The translations under genes and the position numbers were made by a program. DNA of 64,000 nucleotides, from positions 1 to 64,000 of the forward strand of contig JAWKRR010000042.1 of NCBI GenBank assembly GCA_041389525.1. The letters are read 5' to 3'. The notes under the pieces are model-generated. The model saw only the letters and a list, made by a program, of their open reading frames with translations. It was not told where the DNA came from and did no database searches. This DNA comes from JACKFB01 sp041389525. GTDB taxonomy: Bacteria; Myxococcota_A; UBA9042; PHBI01; JACKFB01. Each line of letters begins with the position of its first letter. Positions within the stretch are counted from its first letter, which is position 1. This document shows positions 24,771-33,300 of this stretch, piece after piece.

Positions 24771-26168
24771 TTGAGACCGCGTTACAAAACCGTCCTCCCC
24801 ACGCTCGCCGCCGTCGCTGTCTGCGCGTTGGTGCTCACGGGGCTCGCCACGCAGGCCTACGCCGATGAGCCGGCCACGCCCCAGACCCTCGAATCCGTGA
24901 GCTCCGCGGTCGACCAGGTCGCGTGGACCCTCAACAACCTCTGGATCATGCTCGCCGGCTGCCTCGTCTTCATCATGCACCTGGGCTTCGCCACGCTCGA
25001 GAGCGGGCTCACCCGCTCGAAGAACACGGTCAACATCCTGTTCAAGAACACGATGATCGTGTGCATCGGGCTGCTGACTTACGCCCTCATCGGCTTCCAC
25101 ATGATGTACCCGGGCGAGTTCAACGGGTTCTTTTCTCTCGGTAACTTCGGGGCGTTTATCACCATCGACCCGAGCGACGCCGCCGCGGTCCAGGCGAACC
25201 TGACCTCGGACTACAACCCCGGATACACCTGGTACACGGACTTCTTCTTCCAGGCGATGTTCGCCGCGACCGCCGCCACCATCGTGTCCGGCGCCGTCGC
25301 CGGGCGCGTCAAGCTCAGCACCTTCCTCGTCTTCGCGACCCTCTTCGTCGGCATCAGCTACCCCATCACGGGCAGCTGGGTCTGGGGCGGCGGCTTCCTC
25401 AAGGAGATGGGCTTCTACGACTTCGCCGGCTCGACGCTGGTGCACTCGGTCGGCGGCTGGGGCGCCCTGGTCATGGCCATCATCCTGGGACCGCGCCTCG
25501 GCAAGTACACCCCGAACGGCGGCGTGCGCCCCATCTTCGGGCATAACCTGCCGCTGGCCACGGTCGGCGCGTTCCTGCTCTGGTTCGGCTGGTTCGGCTT
25601 CAACGGCGGCTCGGTGCTCTCCGCGGACGCCGCCGCGGTCTCCCTGGTCCTCGTGACGACCTCGATGGCGGCCGCAGCCGGCGCGATGGCGGCTGGCCTC
25701 GTCTCGTGGCTGCACGGCGGCAAGCCCGACCACTCGATGGCCCTCAACGGCATGCTCGCAGGCCTCGTCGGCATCACGGCGGGTGCGGACCAGATGGCGG
25801 TCTGGGAGGCCGTCGTCATCGGCGCGATCGCCGGCACCTTGGTCTACTTCGCCGTCATCACCATCGACAAGAAGCTCAAGATCGACGACCCGGTCGGCGC
25901 CATCAGCGTCCACTTGGTCTGCGGCATCTGGGGCACGCTGGCGGTCGGCATCTTCGGCCAGAAGGCCGGCATGGGCCAGGTCACCACGCAGCTCATCGGC
26001 ATCGGCTCGGTCGCGGTCTTCACGGTGGTGTTCACCCTCATCGTCGGGCTCGCGCTCAAGGCGACCATGGGCCTGCGCGTCCACGAGAAGGAAGAGCTAC
26101 AGGGTCTGGACATCGGCGAGCACGGCCAGGAGGCCTACGCGGGCTTTCAGATCTTCAGTAACCAGTAG
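24771..26168 (+). CDS. amtB: Ammonium transporter
   Basis: A 465-residue Amt/Rh family channel importing ammonium. It begins with a signal peptide (cleavage near AYADEP), as in E. coli AmtB, then has 11 TM helices. The twin-histidine pore is conserved as His225 (STLVHSVGGWG) and His381 (SVHLVCGIWG). The structural Asp of helix 5 is Asp217 (FYDFAGS). The start is the TTG at 24771, with AGGAG seven bases upstream; an ATG 87 bases earlier would add a non-family leader. It pairs with a P-II gene 74 bases downstream, the usual regulatory partner that plugs the channel under nitrogen excess. Confidence 0.93.
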   Translation: MRPRYKTVLPTLAAVAVCALVLTGLATQAYADEPATPQTLESVSSAVDQVAWTLNNLWIMLAGCLVFIMHLGFATLESGLTRSKNTVNILFKNTMIVCIGLLTYALIGFHMMYPGEFNGFFSLGNFGAFITIDPSDAAAVQANLTSDYNPGYTWYTDFFFQAMFAATAATIVSGAVAGRVKLSTFLVFATLFVGISYPITGSWVWGGGFLKEMGFYDFAGSTLVHSVGGWGALVMAIILGPRLGKYTPNGGVRPIFGHNLPLATVGAFLLWFGWFGFNGGSVLSADAAAVSLVLVTTSMAAAAGAMAAGLVSWLHGGKPDHSMALNGMLAGLVGITAGADQMAVWEAVVIGAIAGTLVYFAVITIDKKLKIDDPVGAISVHLVCGIWGTLAVGIFGQKAGMGQVTTQLIGIGSVAVFTVVFTLIVGLALKATMGLRVHEKEELQGLDIGEHGQEAYAGFQIFSNQ

Positions 26169-26242
26169 GACCATCTCACTCACACGCCCATGGCGGGCGC
26201 GACCTGAGCGTCGCGCTCGCCGCTCAGACCGGAGGAATCCCC

Positions 26243-26584
26243 ATGAAGCTAGTCGTCGCGTACATCCAGCCCGAACGCCTCAACGCGGTGAAGCAGTCGC
26301 TCGCTGAGGCCGAGGTCTTCAAGATGTCGGTGACCAATGCGCTCGGCTGCGGCCAGCAGCGCGGATACAACGAGAGCTACCGCGGCAACATCGTGGAAGT
26401 GAACCTGTTGAAGAAGGTGCGGCTCGAGATCGGGGTCAACGACGACTTCGTCCAGACCACCATCGACGCCATCATCAAGGGCGCGCGCACCGGCGAGATC
26501 GGCGACGGGAAGATCTTCGTCACGCCGCTGGAGCAGGCGATTCGCATCCGCACCGGCGAGACGGGCAGCGAGGCCATCGGCTGA
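26243..26584 (+). CDS. glnK: P-II family nitrogen regulatory protein lacking Tyr51
   Basis: A 113-residue P-II signalling protein with GGAGGAA before the ATG. The B-loop TGEIGDGKIFV and the C-loop RIRTGETGSEAIG are intact, so ATP/ADP and 2-oxoglutarate binding should be kept. The T-loop reads GQQRGYNESYRGNIVEVNLL: Tyr46 is present, but position 51, the uridylylated Tyr of enteric GlnB/GlnK, is Val, and position 49 is Asn. Regulation by GlnD uridylylation at the standard site is therefore unlikely. The genetic link with amtB supports a GlnK role. The symbol denotes this pairing, not strict orthology. Confidence 0.88.
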   Translation: MKLVVAYIQPERLNAVKQSLAEAEVFKMSVTNALGCGQQRGYNESYRGNIVEVNLLKKVRLEIGVNDDFVQTTIDAIIKGARTGEIGDGKIFVTPLEQAIRIRTGETGSEAIG

Positions 26585-26590
26585 GTCCGT

Positions 26591-26616
26591 GGGGAGGGTG
26601 CCAGCGCGCCCTCCCC
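26591..26616 (+). terminator. GC-rich hairpin after amtB-glnK
   Basis: GGGGAGGG (26591-26598) pairs with CCCTCCCC (26609-26616) around a 10-base loop, seven bases after the P-II stop. No U-tract follows, so it may terminate inefficiently or protect the 3' end. Confidence 0.5.
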
Positions 26617-26756
26617 CGTCCCCCGCGGCCCTCTCGGCGGCGCTCTGGCGGGTCTGGCACTCACCGGCCTCCTGGTGCATTCTGGCGCGGTCTCTAGGCC
26701 GCGTGTGATCGCGCGGCTCGGCAGCCCTCCGCACCGTCACACCGAGGAAGCCAGCC

Positions 26757-28241
26757 GTGGCGAACGCCCCCTACCGCCGGTCGGTGGTCCACGCTTTGCC
26801 TGCGAAGGCCGCGCTCAGCGCCCTCGCTGTCTGCGCGTGCCTCGCGACCTCTGCCCTCCCCGCCCACGCCGAGGCCTCCCTCCGCTGGCGCGGCTCGATC
26901 CTCGGCGACATCCGCTTCGCCACCACCGACGGCGTCCCCTTCGAGCGCCTCGAGACCACCGGCGAGGTCCGGCTCACCGCGCGCCTCTCCAAGCACGTCG
27001 CGGCCGGCGGTCACGCGCGCCTGATGTTCCTGCACACGCAGAACCCCAGCCGCTTCGAGGACCTCACCGACCGCTCCAAGCTCGACCCCTTCCGCATCGA
27101 GAGCGACGCCCTCTTCGTCGAGTTCATCAACATCGGGCTCGAGGGCCTGGACCTCCGCATCGGCCGCCAGCAGATCATCTGGGGCACCGCCGACCGCTTC
27201 CACCCGACCTCGAACCTGAACCCGCTGGACCTCGAAGACCCCATCGGCTTCGGCCAGGTCATCGCCAACGAGATGGTGTCGCTGCGCTATCGCCCGGACT
27301 TCAGCGCCGGCGACGGCGACGTGCCGTGGTTCGACGAGCTCTCCCTCGAGCTGGTCTTCGTGCCCTTCTTCAAGCCGGCCGAGGTCCCCGGCACCGCCCG
27401 CGCCGCCTTCACCGAGCGCGCCGAGTTCCGCCCCCGCGCCAACACCCCGCTCATGGTGCGCCTGGTCGACCAGCAGGACGCCCTCATCGAGGCGGGCTGG
27501 ACCTTTACGAACAACCCCAGCATCCACATGCCCGAGCGCAACCTCCGCAACAGCATGTTCGGCGGCCGCCTGGGCTTCCGCCTCCTGGGCATGGATCTCG
27601 GGTTCTCGTATTTCCGCGGCTTCGACGACATCCCGCGCGCCGAGCGCATCCTGTCGACGGTGGTCGTCACCGACGTCACCACCGACATCCAGCTCACCTA
27701 CCCGCGCGTGCAGGTCTTCGGCTTCGACTTCGCCACCAGCCTCGAGTGGCTCGGCGGCATGGGGCTGTGGGCCGAGGTGGGCATCACTCAGCACCCCGAC
27801 CTCTTCCGCGCCGTGCTGACCGGCCCGGCGGTCAACGTCAACGAGGCCGAGACCGAGTACCCGAAGGGCCTCTTCACCAAGGCCGTCATCGGCCTCGACT
27901 ACTCGATCACGCCCTGGTGGTACATCAACTTCCAGTACCTGCGCGGCTTCCCCGACGAGTTCGGCACCGACATGATCCAGAACTACATCGTCGCCGGAAT
28001 GGACTTCAAGTTCGGCACCGACACGTGGCTCATCCGCCTCTTCCCCATCGTGAACGTGGATGACGGCTCGTTCGTGCTCTACCCCCAGATCACGGCGACT
28101 CCGTGGACCGGGGGTGAAATCACCCTGGGCGCCTTGATATACTCAGGCGATTTGAAGAAGAAGCGAGACGTCTCCAAGAAATTCGAGAGCCTCGTGGTCG
28201 GTAGCAGCAGCGTCTTCCTCCGCGCCAAGGCGAGCTTCTGA
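26757..28241 (+). CDS. DUF1302-like outer-membrane beta-barrel protein
   Basis: A 494-residue exported protein with a signal peptide (about 1-38, ending near AHAEA). Many alternating strands follow, and it ends in an aromatic residue (KASF), as expected for a barrel inserted by BamA. The block DLRIGRQQIIWGTADRFHPT followed by NLNPLDLEDP is characteristic of the DUF1302 family. That family often travels with RND/MMPL transporters and LolA-like or DUF1329 proteins, as here at 29148-32815. It may form the outer-membrane part of a lipid or hydrophobic compound transport route; this is inference. The GTG start is preceded by GAGGAAG. It shares one base with the following lipoprotein gene (TGATG). 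Confidence 0.78.
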   Translation: MANAPYRRSVVHALPAKAALSALAVCACLATSALPAHAEASLRWRGSILGDIRFATTDGVPFERLETTGEVRLTARLSKHVAAGGHARLMFLHTQNPSRFEDLTDRSKLDPFRIESDALFVEFINIGLEGLDLRIGRQQIIWGTADRFHPTSNLNPLDLEDPIGFGQVIANEMVSLRYRPDFSAGDGDVPWFDELSLELVFVPFFKPAEVPGTARAAFTERAEFRPRANTPLMVRLVDQQDALIEAGWTFTNNPSIHMPERNLRNSMFGGRLGFRLLGMDLGFSYFRGFDDIPRAERILSTVVVTDVTTDIQLTYPRVQVFGFDFATSLEWLGGMGLWAEVGITQHPDLFRAVLTGPAVNVNEAETEYPKGLFTKAVIGLDYSITPWWYINFQYLRGFPDEFGTDMIQNYIVAGMDFKFGTDTWLIRLFPIVNVDDGSFVLYPQITATPWTGGEITLGALIYSGDLKKKRDVSKKFESLVVGSSSVFLRAKASF

Positions 28242-29041
28242 TGAATCGCCACCTGATTATTCTGCCAGTCCTGCTCGCGTTCGCTCTGACCAGCGCCTGC
28301 CTCGCTGACCGCGCCGACTCCTGCAACATCGACAGCGATTGCAGCCAGGGGTTCGCCTGCTCGCCCGACAAGGTCTGCGTCGACTTCGCGGGCCTGCTCG
28401 AGTCGTTCACGCTGAAGAAGCCCCCGAAGCCGGTGAAGGACGCGGTCACGACGGCCGACGCGGTGCCTGACAGCGCGACCGACAGCGGCGACTCCGGCCC
28501 CACCTGCAAAGTGCCCCGCGGCATCTTCGAGCCGGGTGCGGCGCCCTGCGGCGAGCCCGACGAGAAGCTCACGGTCACCAGCGTCTGCATCGCCCCCTCT
28601 GGCCACGGGACCGAGGGGCTGGCGGCGGTGGGAAACCCCATCCTCGCCGGCCAGTTCTTCGACGGCACCTTCACGCTGGAGGCCTGGATCGACGGCGAGC
28701 TCGGCAACGGCTGCAATCCGACCATCCGCTGGATCCGCGCGCCGACCGACCGCCTCGCCGACTGCACCATCGTGCACGGCGACACCATGCCCATCGAGGT
28801 CATCGGGGTCATCGAGCTCTTCGTGCAAGAGCCGAAGTTCAATCCCGCCACGGGCGTGATGACCGGGCTGGTGGACGAGGACGCGATCCTCGCGGCCATC
28901 AACCCGGCCATCAAGGACATCGCCGACAACTTCATCGAGAAGGACGTCGACACCAACAATGACGGCGTCGACGACAAGGCGAGCGTCATCGTGACCATCC
29001 AGTTCGGCCCGGGCGAGCCGACGGAGTGCCCCACCGAGTAG
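28241..29041 (+). CDS. Lipoprotein with Cys-rich head, unknown function
   Basis: A 266-residue lipoprotein: a signal peptide with lipobox LTSAC (Cys20), then a short Cys-rich element (DSCNIDSDCSQGFACSPDKV). The latter resembles the small disulfide motifs found near the N-termini of many myxobacterial lipoproteins. A Lys/Pro and Asp/Ala linker leads to a C-terminal domain of about 160 residues with paired cysteines. It ends in an acidic EKDVDTNNDGVDD segment that resembles a calcium-binding loop. Family not recognised. Its start overlaps the stop of the barrel gene, so it likely serves with it at the outer membrane. Confidence 0.78.
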   Translation: MNRHLIILPVLLAFALTSACLADRADSCNIDSDCSQGFACSPDKVCVDFAGLLESFTLKKPPKPVKDAVTTADAVPDSATDSGDSGPTCKVPRGIFEPGAAPCGEPDEKLTVTSVCIAPSGHGTEGLAAVGNPILAGQFFDGTFTLEAWIDGELGNGCNPTIRWIRAPTDRLADCTIVHGDTMPIEVIGVIELFVQEPKFNPATGVMTGLVDEDAILAAINPAIKDIADNFIEKDVDTNNDGVDDKASVIVTIQFGPGEPTECPTE

Positions 29042-29084
29042 CGGCGCGGGTAGCCGTCTTTTCCCCAGGCGCCACCTACGAAAA

Positions 29085-29108
29085 AGGCGGACCCCGTGGG
29101 GCCCGCCT
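29085..29108 (-). terminator. Intrinsic terminator for the LolA-like/RND operon
   Basis: AGGCGGACCCC and GGGGCCCGCCT form an almost perfect stem. On the minus strand it is followed directly by five U (complement of 29081-29085), so it should stop transcripts from the 29148-32815 genes; it may also serve the convergent plus-strand genes. Confidence 0.8.
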
Positions 29109-29147
29109 CTCGCGTGTCAGGTCGACGCTCTAGCGCCAGCCCGCAGG

Positions 29148-29939
29148 TTACTCGCCGCGCACCAGGTTCTTCTTCTGGAAGAGGCTGTCCTCGAGCGGCA
29201 GGCCGACCTCCTGCGACTCCATCTCCAGCGTCGTCACCAGGCCGCCCGTCTCGTCGCGCATGGTCACCATCCGGTAGGTGGGCACGCCCTCCATGACCTC
29301 GTACTTGCTGCGCTCCTGGGTGCGCACGCGCTTGCCGCCGTCCCAGTACTCGATGACCTCGGGCAGGGTGGTCTTGCGCGAGACCTTCACCCGCAGCTTG
29401 TCCCAGGTCACGTCCGCGTCGGGCTTCTTGGCCAGGTCCAGCCAGATGGCGTCGGCCCCCTTCTCGCCAAAGCTGGCGTCATAGAGCTTCGACAGGTCCT
29501 CCGTCGACATGTCCGAGTAGGTCAGGTTCGACCCGAGCAGCGTCTGCCGCTTGGCGTGGCTGGCGACGCGCCGCACGTTGTCGGTCTGCGGCGAGTACAC
29601 GTACATGACGCTCTGGCCCGAGGTCAGGATGCTCATGCCCTTGACCTCGCCCGGGTCCAAGAAGCGAACCAGCCGCTGCTTGCCGCCCTTCTGCCAGACC
29701 TTGAACCGCAGGGTCTTGCCGGGGCTGGAGCCCGCCTTGACCGTCATCTTGAAGGTCCACAGCTGCGACGGGTAGTGGTTCATCAGCTTGTCGCCGGCCT
29801 CGAGCATCGCTTGCGCGCCCTTGGCCTCGAGCTCCGCGAGGGTCTCGCCCGCGTGCGCGGGGCCGCCGGCTGCGGTCAGCGCGACAAGGGTGAGGGCGGG
29901 CACGCACAGGGCGAGGGCGAGGCGAGTCAGGTGCTTCAT
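29148..29939 (-). CDS. Outer-membrane lipoprotein-sorting-like (LolA-type fold) periplasmic protein
   Basis: A 263-residue exported protein with signal peptide (ending near AHAGE). It matches the outer membrane lipoprotein-sorting protein family, a LolA/LppX-like half-barrel that carries lipids. Characteristic blocks are GKTLRFKVWQKGGKQRLVRF, the GSNLTYSDMSTEDLSK segment, and LPEVIEYWDGGKRV. It is coupled to the RND/MMPL transporter gene by an ATGA overlap, a common pairing. The likely role is to receive or deliver a lipid or hydrophobic cargo in the periplasm for the transporter. True LolA is usually about 200 residues and lacks this central block, so it should not be called LolA. Confidence 0.85.
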   Translation of the reverse strand: MKHLTRLALALCVPALTLVALTAAGGPAHAGETLAELEAKGAQAMLEAGDKLMNHYPSQLWTFKMTVKAGSSPGKTLRFKVWQKGGKQRLVRFLDPGEVKGMSILTSGQSVMYVYSPQTDNVRRVASHAKRQTLLGSNLTYSDMSTEDLSKLYDASFGEKGADAIWLDLAKKPDADVTWDKLRVKVSRKTTLPEVIEYWDGGKRVRTQERSKYEVMEGVPTYRMVTMRDETGGLVTTLEMESQEVGLPLEDSLFQKKNLVRGE

Positions 29940-32815
29940 CAGGCATCTCCAGGGGGGTTGGCGGGGGTGGCCGGACCGCCGGCTGGCTTCCACCAGTCGA
30001 GCAAGGCCGGCAAGAGGACGAGGGTCGCCAGGGCGGCGACCAGAAGGGTCTCGGCGGTGAGCAATCCGAATCGGGCCATGGGGACGATGGTGGCCCAGGC
30101 CAGGATGACGAATCCAGCGGTGATCTCGGCCGCGTTGATGAGGATCGAGCGCCCCGTGGTCCGCATCGCGGCGTGCAGGCCGCCCTCGCGATAGCGCCAC
30201 ATGAAGTGAATCGCGTAGTCGATGCCGGTCCCCAGGGCGATGCTCGAGAGCATCGAGGCGCCGATGTCGAGGGGCAGCTTGCTCGGGAAGAGCCCCATCA
30301 GGCCGAAGGTGACCAGCAGGGTCAGCCCGGAGGGGATGGCGCCGAGCAGGCCGCCGAGCACGCTCTTGAAGACGATCATCATCACCAGCAGCACCAGCGG
30401 CAGGCTGACGAGGAGGCTCCACGTCTGGTTGTGTTGGACGGAGTCGGTCATGGCCTGCTGGAGCACGGGGTAGCCGCTGACGGTGGCGGTGATGGGGGTG
30501 ATGGGCTCGGCTCCGGCGACGGCGGGGGGAGGTGTCGCGAGCCCCACCACCCACTCGGGCTGGAGCAGGTCGTCGACGATGGCGGCGACGCGAAGATTCA
30601 CACCGGCGGGGAGCTCGCCGACCAGCGCCCGCACGCGCTCCACCGAATCGCCGGTCAGCAGCGGGCGGATCTCCTCGCTCACCTGGGTCTCGAGGTAGCG
30701 CGCCCCCTTCTCGAAGGACTTGGTGTCTTCGAGCTCCGACGGGGCGGCGTGCTTTCGCGCGATCTCGATGAAGCGCTCGGGCGTCAGGGCGCGGCCGGCC
30801 GCGGCGGCGGTCACCTCGGCCACCAACGCCGCGAGCGCGCCGTCGTCCTTCATCTCCATCATCTCGTCTTCGCCGATCTCCCGGTCGAGGACGGACTTCA
30901 CTCCGCGTCCCAACGCGACGGCGTCGGGGCGGGCGGCGGACTCCAGGATGGCCACGAGCTGCTCGACGGTCACGGGGCCGTGGCCGCCGGTCCCCTCAGC
31001 GCCCACGGTCGGCCGCGTCCCGGCCAGCGCGGCGATGCGCTCGGCGGCGTCGCGCACCACGGACTCGGTCCCGGGCGAGTCACGCGGGACCATCACGGCG
31101 TAGGGCAAGAGCGACTCGGCCGCCAGCGCGCGAATCTGCTCGGTCATCGGGGTCACGCGCCCCGTGTCGAAGCCGCCGATGCCGACCTGGATCAGCGCGC
31201 CCGTCCAGGACTCGTCGACCAGCAGGCTGACCGCCGGGTCCGTGCGCCGCGCCAGAAAGCCCATCTGGGCGATCTCTTTCCTGGCGCGGCTGAGGCGGCG
31301 CTGCCCTTTGAGGCCCTCGTGCACGATGGAGAGCACGTTGGAGATGCTCTCGACGCGCGTGACGCCCTCGACCGCGCGCAGGCGGTCCTCGAAGGCGGCG
31401 ATGCGGTCGAGGCTCGCCGGGTCACGGACGTCCGCGCTCACCAGGATCTGAAGGAAGACCGAGCCGCCGAACTCGTTCTCCATGAACTGCTCGGCCAGGT
31501 CGGGGGCCGAGCCCGGCTCGAAGAAGGACCCGGTGTCCATCCGCGTCTCGATCTTGGGGATCTGCCACGCGAAGAAGGTCGCGATGGGCACCACGGCCAG
31601 CAGCACGATGGCGCGATTCGCCCGGCTCCAGAGGGCCAACCCGACCATCCACTCGTCGATGCGCAGCCCGACGGCGGTAGGTCGACGCGGTGGCAGCGGC
31701 AGCAGGTGCAGCAGCGCCGGGACCATGAAGAGCGCGAGGCCCGAGCAGATCGCCGTGCCCAGCGCCATCTGCCAGCCGAACTCGCGCATCGGCGCGAGAT
31801 CCATCACCAGGAAGCTCAAGAAGCCGGCGACGGTGGTCAGGCCTGTGACGATGATCGGCCAGCCCAGGTTGGCCAGCATCCCGACCTCGTCGGCGTCGTG
31901 CTCCAGGTACCAGACGAGCAGATGCACCGCGTAGGCCGACCCCAGCGCCACCAGGATGACCGGCAGCGAGCTGGAGATCAGCGTCAGCGGCTGGCCGAAC
32001 CAGGCCATCGCGCCCAGGGTCCACAGGATGCCGAGCCCCACGGTGCCGACGGTCAGCAGCGCGGCGCGGATGGAGCCCAGGCTCAGCAGGATGAGGATCA
32101 GGATGACGCCGACCACGTAGGGGGCCAGGCGCTGGAGGTCGCGCTGGGAGCCGTTCGCGGCCGCCTCGGCGATGAACGGCGCGCCCGCGAAGTGGAGGCG
32201 CGTCCCCGGCGGCGGCGGCAGGGCCTCCGCGGCCTTGCGGACGGCCTCCGCGGCGGCCTTCGTCGACAACCCCGAGCCGCTGCCGTCGCGGAGCTGGCAG
32301 ACCAGCATCGCCGAGCTGCCGTCGAGCGAGACGATGCTCCCTGCGAGATAATCCAGCCCGAGGATATCCGCCCGAATCGCGTCCAAGGCCGCCGCGTCGG
32401 TGGGCACCGGCTTGGGCACGAGCTCCCTATGCTCGGCCTCCTCCTCGCCCATGATGACGGCGAGCTCGGTGATGCCGGTGACGAACGCGACCTCGGGCTG
32501 GCCTTCGATGGCCGCCGTGAGGTCCCGCAGCCAGGTCAGGCGCGCGTGGGTGTAGAGGCCGCCGTCGGCGAGGTCCGCCTCCACGCCGACCAGGGCGACG
32601 CTCAGGCTGCCGAAGCGCTCGGCGATGCGGTTGAACCCGAGGACCTCGGGGTCTTCCTGCGGCAAGAAGCGCACGACGTCGTCGTCGTAGACCGGCGGCA
32701 GGCGCACCGCGGCGAGTATCGAGAGGGCGGCGATGGCGACGAGCACGGCCACGCTGTGGCGAGTGACCCATCGCGCGAATCGCTCCATGGAGACCGCGGG
32801 CGCCGGTTTCGGCAT
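29939..32815 (-). CDS. RND superfamily (MMPL-type) transporter
   Basis: A 958-residue, 12-TM exporter built from two similar halves, each with one TM helix, a large periplasmic domain and five more helices. The two halves show the related blocks GSAYAVHLLVWYLEH and GTGIDYAIHFMWRYREGG near their fourth helices. Proteins of this single-component RND group move lipids such as hopanoids or glycolipids. The ATG at 32815 is preferred (GAGG ten bases upstream); a GTG at 32842 would add nine residues. The stop overlaps the start of the LolA-like partner. Substrate unknown. Confidence 0.87.
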   Translation of the reverse strand: MPKPAPAVSMERFARWVTRHSVAVLVAIAALSILAAVRLPPVYDDDVVRFLPQEDPEVLGFNRIAERFGSLSVALVGVEADLADGGLYTHARLTWLRDLTAAIEGQPEVAFVTGITELAVIMGEEEAEHRELVPKPVPTDAAALDAIRADILGLDYLAGSIVSLDGSSAMLVCQLRDGSGSGLSTKAAAEAVRKAAEALPPPPGTRLHFAGAPFIAEAAANGSQRDLQRLAPYVVGVILILILLSLGSIRAALLTVGTVGLGILWTLGAMAWFGQPLTLISSSLPVILVALGSAYAVHLLVWYLEHDADEVGMLANLGWPIIVTGLTTVAGFLSFLVMDLAPMREFGWQMALGTAICSGLALFMVPALLHLLPLPPRRPTAVGLRIDEWMVGLALWSRANRAIVLLAVVPIATFFAWQIPKIETRMDTGSFFEPGSAPDLAEQFMENEFGGSVFLQILVSADVRDPASLDRIAAFEDRLRAVEGVTRVESISNVLSIVHEGLKGQRRLSRARKEIAQMGFLARRTDPAVSLLVDESWTGALIQVGIGGFDTGRVTPMTEQIRALAAESLLPYAVMVPRDSPGTESVVRDAAERIAALAGTRPTVGAEGTGGHGPVTVEQLVAILESAARPDAVALGRGVKSVLDREIGEDEMMEMKDDGALAALVAEVTAAAAGRALTPERFIEIARKHAAPSELEDTKSFEKGARYLETQVSEEIRPLLTGDSVERVRALVGELPAGVNLRVAAIVDDLLQPEWVVGLATPPPAVAGAEPITPITATVSGYPVLQQAMTDSVQHNQTWSLLVSLPLVLLVMMIVFKSVLGGLLGAIPSGLTLLVTFGLMGLFPSKLPLDIGASMLSSIALGTGIDYAIHFMWRYREGGLHAAMRTTGRSILINAAEITAGFVILAWATIVPMARFGLLTAETLLVAALATLVLLPALLDWWKPAGGPATPANPPGDA

Positions 32816-33060
32816 CGGGAACGTGCCTCGTGGTGACGCCACTAAGCCCTGCCTAGGAGCGCGTGGATACGGGTATCAGATCGCCCATAAGCCGCGAAGC
32901 GCAGGGCATGCCGGTCGGCCTCGGTGTGACGGTAAGGCGTGGCGTGCGGGGCGAAGCCCGCGGGTCGGTCGGCGGGGGATCGATATCAGATCCGCAGGTC
33001 ATATGGGATCCCAAACCACGGGAGCCGCGCCCCGACGCAGGCGCAGACGCCAGGGCGCAG

Positions 33061-33103
33061 GGTTCGAAAAAACGAACCGCGCGATTCCCCGTTCGAGTCG
33101 CGC
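33061..33103. promoter_or_regulatory. Two adjacent hairpins in the gap before the Cys-rich gene
   Basis: The gap 32816-33300 holds no supportable gene. It contains GGTTCG-A6-CGAACC (33061-33078), a perfect 6-bp inverted repeat around six A. Right after it, GCGCGATTC pairs with GAGTCGCGC (33079-33103, one G:U). These sit about 200-240 bases before the 33301 start and could be an operator or leader structure for either divergent gene. Two ATCAGATC-type repeats are also seen (about 32875-32882 and 32985-32992). No convincing promoter was found. Confidence 0.35.
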
Positions 33104-33300
33104 GCCCCCGGGACGGCGCCGCGGAGGGTCCGCGTAACGCGCGGTGCGGCATCGCCGGTTGCCGAGGAGCCTGCCTGCGAGCTAAACCCGGTGCTGCAAC
33201 GCACGCCACACTCACCGGTACCCGCGAGCGTTCCGCGCGCCGAAGCCCCTCCCGGAGAGGCCTCGCGCACCTAACCCCCCGAAAGAAGTGCAGGTTCATT

